A stretch of DNA of 64,000 nucleotides from Xestospongia bergquistia (lineage: Eukaryota > Porifera > Demospongiae > Haplosclerida > Petrosiidae). Where the stretch lies: NCBI GenBank assembly GCA_963965975.1, contig OZ014411.1:17760446-17824445 (forward strand). Reading direction: 5' to 3'. Of the stretch, positions 1 to 9,990 are shown one piece after another (position 1 is the stretch's first letter; every line of letters starts with the position of its first letter). The position numbers and the translations under genes are program-made. The notes under the pieces were generated by a model. That model searched no databases and was not told the DNA's origin. It worked only from the letters and a program-made list of their open reading frames with translations.

Positions 1-1326
1 GCTACATTCAAATATACTATAACTGTACACTGACCTTTATAAGGTTGATACAAGGCCAAATAAACATCTTGAATAGATGATCCAACTAATTACTATATAG
101 TGGGTTGCTAATTTTGTAACACAAGACAAGTGTATTAAAACTGTAGTTGTATAAGGACTTTAAACTGATCTACCAGTTATCTTGAAACAATCACTGCTGT
201 AATTTAGCTCTGTTATTAAAGGAAGGATTTTCTATATATGACATCCTCTCACAACATTTTCAATCTGTACTTCATTAAAGTAGGTGTGGTTATTAAATTG
301 TTACAATTTTATCAAATATTCTAAGAGGTTTGACTCTACATATATTATATTATGGACTTACTTTACTAACATAGACAACTCTTTTACACACTACACAGTG
401 TGATCCTAGAATGAGTGGCTTAAACATCTCAGAGAAAGGGTCTCTACCAATGAATGTATCTTCTAAATACCTGTAACATCAATGAAGGAAGTTACAATAG
501 GAATATAATTTAAGCAGGACAAAAATTGTTACAATGGCAACATTGAAATATTTTACAAAATGTATTTGTACCATGACAATGGCTTCATGAACCCTTAACA
601 CTAGTAATTTACAACAAAGCAGACACTTTTTGTGTGTTCTTTTGATATTTTATGACGAACAAAGCAAGACACTTACTTACTACAATATTAAATACAACAG
701 CGATCATTTTTATTCCTTATAGAAATGATGGTTCTGTATATGAAATTTCATTTTTATTGAATCACTATATTACTCCTAAACTTCCTTATTCTAGTTCAGA
801 ATGAAATAAATAGTCAACCAAGTTTTAAAAAATAGATTTACAACCAACACCTAATTTTATGAATTTTGGCTCACACATGATCCATGTGGCATGCAAGACT
901 GCAGGTCTGGAGTCTGTGAGAATAGTTCTCACTTATTCCAACATTATTTAGTGTCTCAATTAGTGTACAGTGAGATAGCATTTATTCTATGTGATAAATA
1001 CTATTATAATATACAAAAAAAATGTCCATAAAGTCAGTTTTGTTTCAATCCTTACATGAATCCTCCCTTTACTTACACTAATCCATTTGAAAATGGACAA
1101 ATACGTCCAAACTCATATATAACATCAAAAAGACCATACTTATGGCAAAGAAAAGTTCCTTTTTTTCAAACGGCTTTCTCAAAGTTGCTATTCGAGTACA
1201 TTTTAAGCCACACCTCTATTACGTAGGTCAGGATGATGACATTGCCTGCTTCGCTTGGGGGGAAAGTCTATAAAGTGAGCTACTGGGCAAAGGTCTATGT
1301 TACACTGCCACTACTCTCAGAAAGTA
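1..1326 (+). promoter_or_regulatory. Duplicated 5' region and promoter of DUF1917-like copy 1
   Basis: This stretch holds no convincing gene. It is the upstream region of the two-exon gene that follows and is repeated, diverged, at 42,775-44,218 and 52,640-53,470, with a part at 5,530-5,940. A TATAAAG box sits at 1,269-1,275, 52 nt before the ATG at 1,327. Copy 3 lacks this box but has CTCTATATA near 44,100, a site that reads CTCTATTAC here near 1,214, so the copies may use different core promoters. A short perfect hairpin, GTGAGAA-TAG-TTCTCAC, lies near 917 and recurs near 43,813. That the region is a promoter is inferred from its position and its conservation between copies; no transcript evidence is available. 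Confidence 0.55.
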
Positions 1327-4306
1327 ATGGCGGAAGCAACTACTATGACAGAAGAGACATTTGAAGGTAAATAACAATTGGTAAACTAGAGTCAGTGAGC
1401 AAAGGCATTTGTACAGAAGTTGAGGACTATTCTTATTTCCTATTTCTTCCGTGCACCTTCGCGTATTTAGAAATTTCATCCAGTTGTAGGGAAGCCAAGA
1501 GTAGACATTACAATATACAACTCAAATCAAAATTAACTGGAAACAACTCTTTGATGCTTGATTCCAAGAGATGGATCATGTTCCGATTAAGTAAGCCTAA
1601 TAAAAATTAGAAATGGGTCATATGCCAAGAATGGAATAAGGAATTAGAACTCACCAAATTGGGGAATTTTAAAATATGCAAAAGTGTGTGGAAGTAATAG
1701 GAAATAGGAATTTAATTATCCATTCTCAGCGTCTGTAAAGTGTATAGATAATGCTTATTTAATGTTGAATTAATATTTAACATCAGTGCATAGTAAATCA
1801 TTGGTATTTTAAAATTAAAGCATTTGTTATATGCTATATATATAGCTAATGTTGTGAGTAGAATGATTTTTTTTACAAAAATTGGAAGAGGAATGCCATA
1901 CTCAATGCAAAATTAATATAATTAGGTTCTGAGGTTTACATTTTAGGGTCTAGAGATTAGTGGAAATTTCACAATAATGTACAGTATTCTGAGCCTTTTA
2001 TCTAGATGCAGCCACTTGTTTTTAACGTTATGATTTACTCAACAAATAAACTGTGCAGCCACACCTATTTCTAATTAATAACAGCGAATAATACTAGAGA
2101 AAATGTATAGACTATATGTATCTTGCTCTCTGGAGAATATGAGACCTTTTGTATATACAGTCAGTATTAATGAAATTATTCTGAGTATGATCTCTTAAAA
2201 CAAAGCTTACAAGGCATTATATATGTTTATGTTAAAGACTAGTTTATTATAAACTAAAATATGAATGGAATGATTAATAATTGAGTAAATGTTATATCTA
2301 AAGTATATGGAAGCGTCAGACAGACATTCCAATTCCTATTTCCAATTTCAATATAACGGGGTTATACGGAGTTTTAATGTCCATTCTCGGCTTCTCTAAA
2401 TAATCGAACTACAATATACAACCAAAGTCAGGGACCTAACCCAACTGGAAACATCTCGCTGACGCTCCATTTTAAGAGACAGCTCGTGGTACTCACGCTC
2501 CGCGTTTTATTAACAAGAAAAGCCTAGAAATGGTGCACATGCCAAAATTGGAATTAAGAATAACAAATTAGACTCATCAAATGGATCGATAATTGGAATT
2601 TTAAAATACGCTAAGGTGCGCAGAAGAAACAAGAAAAAGGAATTGGAATGTCTGTCTGCAGCTTCCGTAAAAGTACATTTCAGTCATCCTTTTGTTACAT
2701 TTTAGTACTGGTTTGAATAAAGAAATGTTTATTTTCTAAAATTCCTTTCTTTGGGTTAGTATCATTTATTCCTATATGAAAACAACGTGATAATTTGACT
2801 CAAACAAGGAGCTACAATTGACTCTACAAGGCTAGCCTTTGATTTCTAATTCTTTATAAACTCAACAATCACTGGTATTGATAATAAGTTTAAGCTCTGG
2901 TTACTAGTTCAGATAGATTGAACAAGTTTAACACACCAACTAGAATGAAAAAAACAAGCAGAAATGAAGAGGAACTCTTTGTAGTAGTGAAATCAGAGCT
3001 ATAAGTAGACCTTATAGAGTCAACTGTAGCTCCTTATTCTAATGTACTTTTTACAGGGTTGTATGTGTCAAGAATGATGCCAATTTTTCAATAGGAATAA
3101 ATAGTACTATATCCAAAGGAAACAATTTTTTAAAAATGAATGTTTCTCTATTCAAACCTGTACTAAAACACAACAACATGGAGTCTGAAATGTGCTCCAG
3201 ATGTAATAATTGTATAGTTTAATCCTTATGATAAACTAGGCCATTGGTTACCTTACAAAATGGTGTCTATGACAACAGTAGCATTACAGAAACAGGTGTG
3301 GCTGCATAAAATCTCTTATTTAACACCACAATGTTATCTGCTTTCTTTATATAATGCAACAGAATACTATTCACAGTGTTGTTCTGAGGGTATAGAAAGT
3401 CTTAAAAAGCCTACAGAAATCTATGATCACTTTTGGGTTTATGTAAGGGTTCCAACACCAGACAAGGAGCTAGATATTCTTGGTAAATGGCTCGTTTTTA
3501 AAGACTATGATAAACTTGATGAGGTATGGGAAAAGATTCGAACTGATATTGTCACTAATAACTTACAAGGTTGTGTACATGCCAAATGTTCCACTATGAG
3601 ATATAATCCTACAGGAGGAGGTCCTGGGCCCTGTACATATGGTGTCATATGTGTTTATACAGAGAAGCATAATATCGATAAAATTGGTTTCAAACTTATT
3701 GAAATAGTACAACAGGATATCAAGTACAAAACTGATAGTGATACTCTGGCAGGAAAGTATGCACACACAGGTTCCGGAAAAGTTACCATCAAAACAATTT
3801 TCTGGAACAATGGGAGACCATCCTTTGTATGCAAGGATAAGCCATGCTATGGAACATCCAGATACAAGGAGGATATATGGCATCTTAATGTTGTTGAGGC
3901 TCCTAAAGAATTTGCTCCAAAAGAAATCTTTGGAAGGTGGATTCTAGAGCTAGAAAATGAAGACCTGACTGAGTTATGGCACATTTTAAAGGAGGAAATT
4001 GAATGTAAGACTAAGAATTTTGGAGTTGCTAGAATGGTGTGTCCTCCTAAAAGAAACCGAAGATCACCAGAAGAAGATGCTGTTTTTCTGTTGTATGTTG
4101 ACAAGGAATGGAAAGATTCAGTTGGTTATAAATTAATTGATTTGGTGGAAACAGATATAGTGTTTGAACAGAAAAGGAGAAGCGATTCTGATGACAGGAG
4201 ATCTCATCGTTATGAGACTCTATACTGGAACAATGGTGAACCAGCTTATGAGATTATAAAACGACCTGGAATTACCAAAAATTGGAGGACTGGAGAAGAT
4301 ATTTAA
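1327..4306 (+). CDS. Two-domain DUF1917/Bles03-like protein, copy 1 (intact)
   Basis: Best model: exon 1 at 1,327-1,366 (MAEATTMTEETFE plus one base, donor GTAAAT) and exon 2 at 3,363-4,306 after the acceptor ATGCAACAG, giving about 327 residues. The split codon rejoins as Glu and stays in frame. The protein holds two related domains, at about residues 54-169 and 204-309. Each opens with GKW/GRW and a hydrophobic run, has a central VICVYT or VFLLYV strand and ends with WNNG-P. The order GKW, W..I, VICVYT, YK.D, G.Y resembles the DUF1917 family (Bles03/C11orf68), whose fold is eIF4E-like; cap or nucleotide binding is not demonstrated. An unspliced frame from an ATG at 3,260 would give 348 residues. 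I prefer the spliced form because in copies 2 and 3 the equivalent upstream ATG is out of frame while the acceptor is kept. Only this copy lacks breaks. No signal peptide or membrane segment is seen. Confidence 0.72.
1438..1705. repeat. MITE-like inverted-repeat element in the copy 1 intron
   Basis: A left arm near 1,438-1,482 (TTTCCTATTTCTTCCGTGCA and onward) pairs with a right arm near 1,656-1,705 as imperfect inverted repeats of about 45 nt. The same arm sequence occurs in the element at 2,309-2,668 and in the copy 3 intron near 44,905-44,965, so these are members of one short non-autonomous family. No coding capacity is seen. The exact ends are uncertain. Confidence 0.5.
2309..2668. repeat. 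MITE-like element with matching 35-nt inverted ends
   Basis: Left end GGAAGCGTCAGACAGACATT at 2,309 matches the reverse complement of the right end near 2,630-2,668 (GGAATGTCTGTCTGCAGCTT) over about 35 nt. The interior has no long frame and includes a more GC-rich stretch around 2,430-2,510. A related interior is found in the copy 3 intron near 44,730-44,800. The structure is that of a miniature inverted-repeat transposable element; no target-site duplication was identified. Confidence 0.6.
2670..3202. repeat. Intronic fold-back element, copy 1
   Basis: The left arm starts near 2,672 (ACATTTCAG, then TTTTAGTACTGGTTTGAATA) and runs to about 2,835. The right arm, about 3,005-3,200, is its imperfect reverse complement (CTATTCAAACCTGTACTAAA near 3,150; AGTCAACTGTAGCTCCTTA near 3,016 against TAAGGAGC-type sequence near 2,803). 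The arms exceed 150 nt around a loop of about 170 nt. The same element occupies the corresponding position of the intron in all four main copies, so it predates the duplications. Transcribed as part of the intron, it could fold into a long hairpin; that is inference. Confidence 0.7.
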
Positions 4307-4467
4307 TATCCTGTATGTGTATAATTATATCAGCATCTGTATTTAGAAAATTATTTTTGTTTTAAAAATTAATTTTACACAATGTATACTACTGCAGTTA
4401 TTCAATTATGTAACAGTAATAACTCTTATAGAGATGACATTGAGTTTCTTATAAATAGTAGATTGTG

Positions 4468-4584
4468 TTATAGGTTACTACTAGTAACCTGCAACTCCAA
4501 ATTATTAAATAAATATTTCTTTATTGATATTGAAGTTGTTACTGCTATAGTTTTTGATTTATGACTGTTTTGAGATTTAGCCAT
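4468..4584 (-). pseudogene. 5' fragment of the ankyrin-JmjC gene
   Basis: On the minus strand an ATG at 4,584 opens a 38-residue frame beginning MAKSQNSHKSKT. This matches the start of the intact gene at 52,364 (MAKSQTRSKQSHKSKS) with a short internal deletion, and then diverges before the membrane segment. The flank on the far side (GAATATTCCTATATA near 4,593) also matches the sequence 5' of the intact gene. It is the truncated remainder of a duplicated neighbour, lying convergent to copy 1. A comparable remnant follows copy 3. Confidence 0.65.
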
Positions 4585-4599
4585 AACTTAAGTAGAATA

Positions 4600-5525
4600 T
4601 TCCTATATATATTAACAAGATATTGTATAATTAGAAAAAAGAAATTGGTACTTAAGGTTCATCATTTTGAATCAAAACATGTCTTATATAATTATTACAT
4701 TCTTTTGAAATATTTTAACTAACCAATTGTCTATCTCGATGAATAGTTAGTTAACATTTTTACTTCACACAGAAACCACTTAATACAGTCGTAACATTGT
4801 TATGGATCATGTATAAAATGGTGCTCTTACTCCATTATTGAATGCAGCTATGAAAACTATGAATGGAATGAAATGTACATACTCATCATTGATGTACATT
4901 ACTGTAATATTGATCAAGGTAATCTTAGGACAATATATTTAATAAATATAATTTTATATACTTGCTAACAAAACCTATAATATGTTGTCATTATATTACT
5001 TAATTTACATGTGTGTATATATGATTGTTACAGTCTACATAAAATGTGTCTTGAGATTTACAGTTTGTATTTACTGTACACTGGGAAATATTGGTGAGTC
5101 ATTTAATTTGATATTTTAGTGACTCAAAATAAGCTAGTGGTTGATTACAAATGACAATGATATACTGACTGATGAGATGTTTGTCAAATGAAATGTTTGT
5201 TGATATTTCTCACTAATATGGTATTGTTATTTGTGAATGTTATAGTTGTATTTAAACTCATAATATATGAGTGAAAAGTCTTAGTTGTAAGAGTTAGTCT
5301 ATATAGTGACAAACTTACCTTGATTATTGAGTTTAAAGATTGTGGTATGTGTATATGTTGACCTAAATAATAGAGGTTTGACTATATACCAAAAGTACCT
5401 ATATTCCTTAGACATAATCCTCAATTTCTATCTAACTAAACAGCCTTTTACTTTAGACTTCTCAATGAGAATATTTGCTTCATACAACTGTCACAAGAAA
5501 GTGTTATGCCCTTGATATTGTGGCT
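4600..5525. other. AT-rich spacer without recognisable genes
   Basis: The first 60-70 nt still resemble the sequence 5' of the ankyrin-JmjC gene (compare 52,370-52,440). Beyond that the stretch is AT-rich and shows no convincing frame, RNA gene or repeat. A 62-codon frame at 5,327-5,515 has no recognisable motif and is left out. Confidence 0.5.
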
Positions 5526-5529
5526 ACTA

Positions 5530-5940
5530 TATAGGGATGTCCATACAGCCTTAAATTTAATGAATTTTTAAGAAATTTTATTTACTTGTACATTATAATA
5601 CAGACTTACTTTACCAATACAGACAATACTTTTACATACTACTTAGTGTGATTCTAGAATAAGTAGATTAAACATCTCAGAGAAAGGTCTCTACAATGAA
5701 TGTATCTTCTAAGAAAGCTATAAATGTTTAAGTATTGATATAATTTAGGGACAAAACTTGGTTGTATAGTCTGGCATTGTAGAATTGAAACATTTTATAA
5801 AATGTATGTCATATCATGATATTGACCTCATGTAACACTAACATTATTAATGTACTATGTGTACAAAGCAGAAGCTTTTGTCTGTTCCTTTGATATTGAG
5901 ATAAATGAAAAAATTAGAATTTATACTGTAACAGCAGAGA
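5530..5940 (+). repeat. Remnant of the duplicated promoter region ahead of copy 2
   Basis: This stretch aligns with 340-700, 43,240-43,560 and 52,730-53,000; a shared landmark is the AATGAATGTATCTTCTAA motif. The similarity stops near 5,940, where unrelated sequence with a dead transposase begins, and resumes only in the intron at about 8,387. No counterpart of exon 1 was found, so copy 2 has lost its proximal promoter and first exon. Confidence 0.6.
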
Positions 5941-6019
5941 CAGAAACATTTGCTTTTGTGGTCCTGGACATTAAATTTGATATTTAATAAAGAATAATGC
6001 AGAGCCATCAGAAATAAAC

Positions 6020-6700
6020 AACTTTAGAAATATTGTTCAGGCCTTTTCTTAAGGTGTTCAATGTAATGTGTCAGTAGTATTTGATCCTGTCTGTTACTTG
6101 GGCACCATGAAACTGGATAGCCCTTGCTGTATTCATCAACAATCATTACTGTGGTCAACTGAAAATTGTATCCAGTTGTCTTGTGTGTTCAGCCAACACA
6201 AATGATATTGTTTCCAAATTCTTTCATCATTGCACACTGTAATGGTGCCTTAAGAATATTAATCAGTACAAAGTCATTATTGTCTAAGTACTGGCACTCA
6301 GTTGTTGGTTTATGTCATTGAGGTTTGTATAGAAGTACTGGATTATCAGCACCCTTTTGACTTATTTCTGGTCCTCTACCCATAGTGCTATACTCATTGA
6401 GTCGTTAGGACGATGTTCCACTCCCTTGAGACCATGTGCTTTCTCTATGTTGACTATGTCCTTTCTAGTTAGTAAATGTATTCTGTTAATTTTAGTTGAG
6501 ACAATGTCTATGATGCCATCTAAAATTCTGTCAATAGATATACCTTCAGATAATTTACCAGCAATTTCATCACGTGTTAATTTGATTGTGATATTTGTAA
6601 GTGCACAAGTTGTTTGTCACAATCATATTGTTTGAGTGTAATTAATTTAGTGTAATTAATTTCTTGTCGACACTTGTAATTACAATAGTTAAAGTTGTTG
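6020..6700 (-). pseudogene. Decayed MULE-type transposase fragment
   Basis: On the minus strand the translation reads, in order, KLSEGISIDRILDGIIDI, RIHLLTRKDIVNIEKAHGLK, MMKEFGNNIICVG and YNFQLTTVMIVDEYSKGYP followed by SWCPSNR. This is the familiar order of MULE-type (Mutator-like, DDE) transposases of invertebrates: a helical leader, then the catalytic strand 'NIICID.TH' and the 'VVDE.GEG.P' strand. Several stops and frame changes interrupt it. The first catalytic Asp appears to be replaced by Gly and is followed by a stop (ICVG-stop-TH). It is a non-functional fragment without detected terminal repeats, lying in the sequence that separates the copy 2 promoter remnant from its intron. Confidence 0.75.
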
Positions 6701-7075
6701 TACAATGAGTGTTTAGTTTGTTTGATCCTTGTGACTTCAGACTTCTCATGCCAGTTGTTTCACTAACAAAAAATTATAATATTGACAGTAACAATTCTTA
6801 CTGCTTTATTCTTGTAGATGAATATGAAGGATTGCTTGAAGAGTTGCATTTACAAAGTAAGTGTTTCCTAGATTTGTTAATCGTGAAGGAAGACTTGAGT
6901 GCACTCAGTAATCCAGACAGAGCACAGCATAATGTACATTATGTTTTATTACTATTTATTATTTTATTTAAAATGTCATATATTAATTAATGAAAGACCA
7001 TGCCCATATGACATTAAGTTGCTTGTTCATCCTGTCGGGAGCGGATGTTTATTTACGTGCTTTGCTAGTTCTCAA

Positions 7076-7826
7076 ATGTGCTGCTACTTTGTGAATGAGC
7101 CAATGGCCCAGAAAGAAGTCTCTGACATACCTGGAATTGGTCCGAATAATCATAGAAGGCTGAAAAGAGCAGGTTTTAAATATGCTGATAAAGCGTTTGG
7201 TCAATATCTTAAATAACTAATGGGAAACAACAAATCGTCTTTTATTGTAAGTTAATTAATATTGCTGCCTGACTTAGAGTATATCAACAGTATACTTCAT
7301 TATAACAACAAGCTTTCTGTATAGTCATCAGCTCTCCTATCTGCAGTGCAAATGGAAAGAAATAGAACAAGTTTGATGTGGCTAGGCTGTCCATGCAAAA
7401 AATGGAGGCAATACCATACCAAATAATTATCAGTACATAATAGCATAGTCTAGATCCCAAATCAATATTTTTACCTACACTTTGCCTACTTAACTTCTGG
7501 ACAGGTTTATAGCCACATCATATTTGTATACTCTTTAGCAATAATTTGTAGCATTTTATAATCCATACTATGTTACTCATATGATAACTAACTATTTGTC
7601 ACGCATCATTGTATGTAACACAACTAAGAATGAATTTGCTAGTTGGGCATAGCTGACCATTAATTGCCGCACCTAGAATGACTATGCCAGTCTATAGTGT
7701 TGGTGCAAAAAAATCACTGACAATATTATCTTGTTTATCTCTTTTTAGGATTGGTTTGTTGAAATGAATATTCATCAGCAGTATGCTGAAATGTATTGGT
7801 GTGCGTTGCAGAAGCAACATATGTAG
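7076..7826 (+). pseudogene. BAF-like (barrier-to-autointegration factor) gene with in-frame stop
   Basis: Exon 1 (7,076-7,246) encodes FVNEPMAQKEVSDIPGIG and then LKRAGFKYADKAFGQYLK, which follows BAF: an FV.EPM start, a helix-hairpin-helix with G-I-G, and a RGF.KA..LGQ helix. A GTAAGT donor at 7,247 and a CTTTTTAG acceptor at 7,748 join it in phase to exon 2 (7,749-7,826), DWFVEMNIHQQYAEMYWCAL, matching the BAF C-terminal helix. An in-frame TAA at 7,214-7,216 interrupts exon 1 about ten codons before the donor; a single T-to-A change from TTA would explain it. BAF binds DNA as a dimer and protects or compacts chromatin. The spliced product would be about 83 residues, close to the family's 89. 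It is probably a diverged, broken paralogue; a truncated functional form cannot be excluded. Confidence 0.7.
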
Positions 7827-7829
7827 TAT

Positions 7830-8385
7830 AACTTGACTGTCATTATGTTAATTAAGTTTACAAACTTAAATTCATTGTTGCACTGTCTTGTTAAGTTTGC
7901 AATATAATTTTTTTGCTACTGTTTGAGTAAAATATGTCAATACAGAAAATACAAGTATACAAAGTAGAGCTAGAAGCTGTGAACATGTGTCTATTATGTA
8001 TATCAGCTGTTTCTTAATTGTTGTAATAAGTATAGTAACTATTAACACTCATTTTAATTGTATATATTAGGTAACTAATGCCTAACAGGTTGTTTAAGCG
8101 CTAGCTAGGTAGCATCATTTTCATGTCTTTGTAAAAGATATTTTTGTTATAATTTTGCTTACTCTAGCTAAAGCAAGCTAGCCCCTCCTCCTTATTGATA
8201 TGCTGACAGGCAGAGGACTTTACACCAACTAGTAGACCCAGTCTGGTAATATAGGACTAGTGTTAGATGAAGTGACTGTAGAGATATTTTGAACTTTCTG
8301 ATATGTCATGACATTCTACATATCTTTATCATTAGTACACTTCATGAGCTAATAGTCCATGAAGTACTGGACCAAGAACTGAAAA
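7830..8385. other. Spacer without recognisable genes
   Basis: AT-rich sequence between the BAF-like gene and the start of the copy 2 intron homology at about 8,387. No frame, tRNA-like fold or repeat family could be supported. Confidence 0.4.
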
Positions 8386-8467
8386 ATTCCAAATAACGAC
8401 CCGTTCTGTATGGAAGCCAAGAGCAGACATTACAATGTACAACCAGAAAAAAGTTATGCACATTCAG

Positions 8468-9040
8468 ATTACATTTCAGTCACCATTTTATTGTGTTTTA
8501 GTGCAGGTTTGAATGGAGAAACATTCATGTATTTGAGATTTCCTACTTTTGATATAATACCATTTATTCCTATTTAAAAATAGTAAAAATAGTATCATTC
8601 TTGACACTTCTATCCCTGTATGAAGAATGTGACATTGACTTGAGTGAGGAGACTCTGAATGCATACCTTGCACTCTAATTCTTTATAAAATCAAAGATTA
8701 CTGGTATTTGACATTACGTTTAAGCTCTGGTATTAAGTGTAGTTAGATTGCCACAAGCAACTAGAGTAAAAAGATGAGCAGAATTGAAGTTGAAGTTTAT
8801 GTAGTAATGACATCAGAAGTGTAAGTAGATCTTATAGAGTCAACTGTAGTTCCTTACTTGAGTTAGCTTTTCATGTACCTTAAACAATATTGAAATGTCA
8901 AGAATGATACTTTTCTTACTATTTTTAAATAGGAATAAAAAACAGTACTATATCCAAAGGAGGTAATTTCTAAAAATGAATGTTTCTCTATTCAAACGTA
9001 TACTAAAACACAACAAGATATAGTATGAAATGTGCTCCAG
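8468..9040. repeat. Intronic fold-back element, copy 2
   Basis: The left arm begins at ACATTTCAGTCACCATTTTA near 8,470. The right arm ends near 9,040 (TATGAAATGTGCTCC). The arms are imperfect reverse complements of more than 150 nt, for example CATTCATGTATTTGAGATTT on the left against AAAAATGAATGTTTCTC on the right. It is orthologous to the elements at 2,670, 45,037 and 53,956 and closest to the copy 3 element. Confidence 0.7.
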
Positions 9041-9211
9041 ATGTAATAATAGTTTATTGTATGGTTTAATTCTTATGATAAACTAGGCTATTGGTTACCT
9101 TCCAAGATGGTGTCTATGACACCAGGCATGTGTGAAGCATTACAGAAACAGGTGTGGCAGCATGGGATCTCTTATATAACATCACAATTTTATCTTCTTT
9201 ATATAATACAG

Positions 9212-9990
9212 AACAATATTCACAATATTGTTATATGAGTACAGAAGGTCTTCATAAGCCATCTGAAATTTACGATCACTTTGCTGTTATTGCAGATGTT
9301 TCAACACCAGACAAGAAAGTAAATATTCTTGGTAAATGGCTTGTTTTTAAACACTTTGATGAAATTGATGACATTTGGGAAAAGATTCGAACTTCTATTG
9401 GGGACTGATAACCTACAAGGCTGTGTACTTGCTGCATGCACCACCATGAAATATGATCCTACACAGGAAGGTCCTGGACCCAGTACTACATGTGTCATTT
9501 GTGTTTATACAGAAGAGCACGATATGGATACAATTGGTTTCAAACTAATTGAGATAGTACAACAGGACATCAAGTACAAAACTGAGAGTGACACTTTGGC
9601 AGGAAAATATGTGCACACAGGTTGTGGAAAAGTTACCATCAAAACAATTTTCTGGAACAATGGGAGACCATCTTTTGTATGTGAGGATAAACCATGCTAT
9701 GGAACTTGCAGATACAAGGAGGATATATGGCATCTTAATGTTGTTGAGGCTCCTAAAGAGTTTGTTCCATAAGAAATCTTTTGAAGGTAGATTCTAGAGC
9801 TGGAAAATAAAGATCTGACTCCATTACGGCACATTTTAAAGGACAAGATTGAATGTAAGACTAATAATTTTGGAGTTGCTAGAATAGTGTGTCCACCAAA
9901 AAGAAACTATTGTTCAGCAGAAGAGAAAGCTGTTTTTTTATTGTATGTGTCCAAGAGATGGAAAGATTTAGTTGGTTATAAATTAATCGA
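9212..9990 (+). pseudogene. DUF1917-like copy 2, broken and cut off by satellite
   Basis: The exon-2 homology starts after the acceptor TAATACAG at 9,211 (QYSQYCYMSTEGLHKPSEIY). One inserted base near 9,400 shifts the frame (TSIGD-stop against TSIVTDNL in its sisters), the next frame runs to a TAA at 9,770-9,772, and another shift follows near 9,780. Domain 1 is complete at DNA level. Domain 2 ends at YKLIDI near 9,990, where sequence identical in type to satellite around 22,286 takes over. No exon 1 is present upstream. The DNA is closer to copy 3 than to copy 1. It is not expected to make the full protein. Confidence 0.8.

Noticed and set aside
3260..3362. Start codon at 3,260 as the true N-terminus of the DUF1917-like gene
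   Set aside because: The corresponding ATG is out of frame with the domain in copies 2 and 3, while a good acceptor and a matching upstream exon exist. Kept only as an alternative.
3563..4104. Antisense frames of 85-106 codons over copy 1, with matching ones over the other copies
   Set aside because: They mirror the conserved sense exon, have no recognisable motif and are explained as shadows of it.
6709..6990. 93-codon plus-strand frame before the BAF-like gene
   Set aside because: The middle part (DEYEGLLEEL) looks exon-like between a plausible AG and GTAAGT, but no homology or partner exon was recognised.
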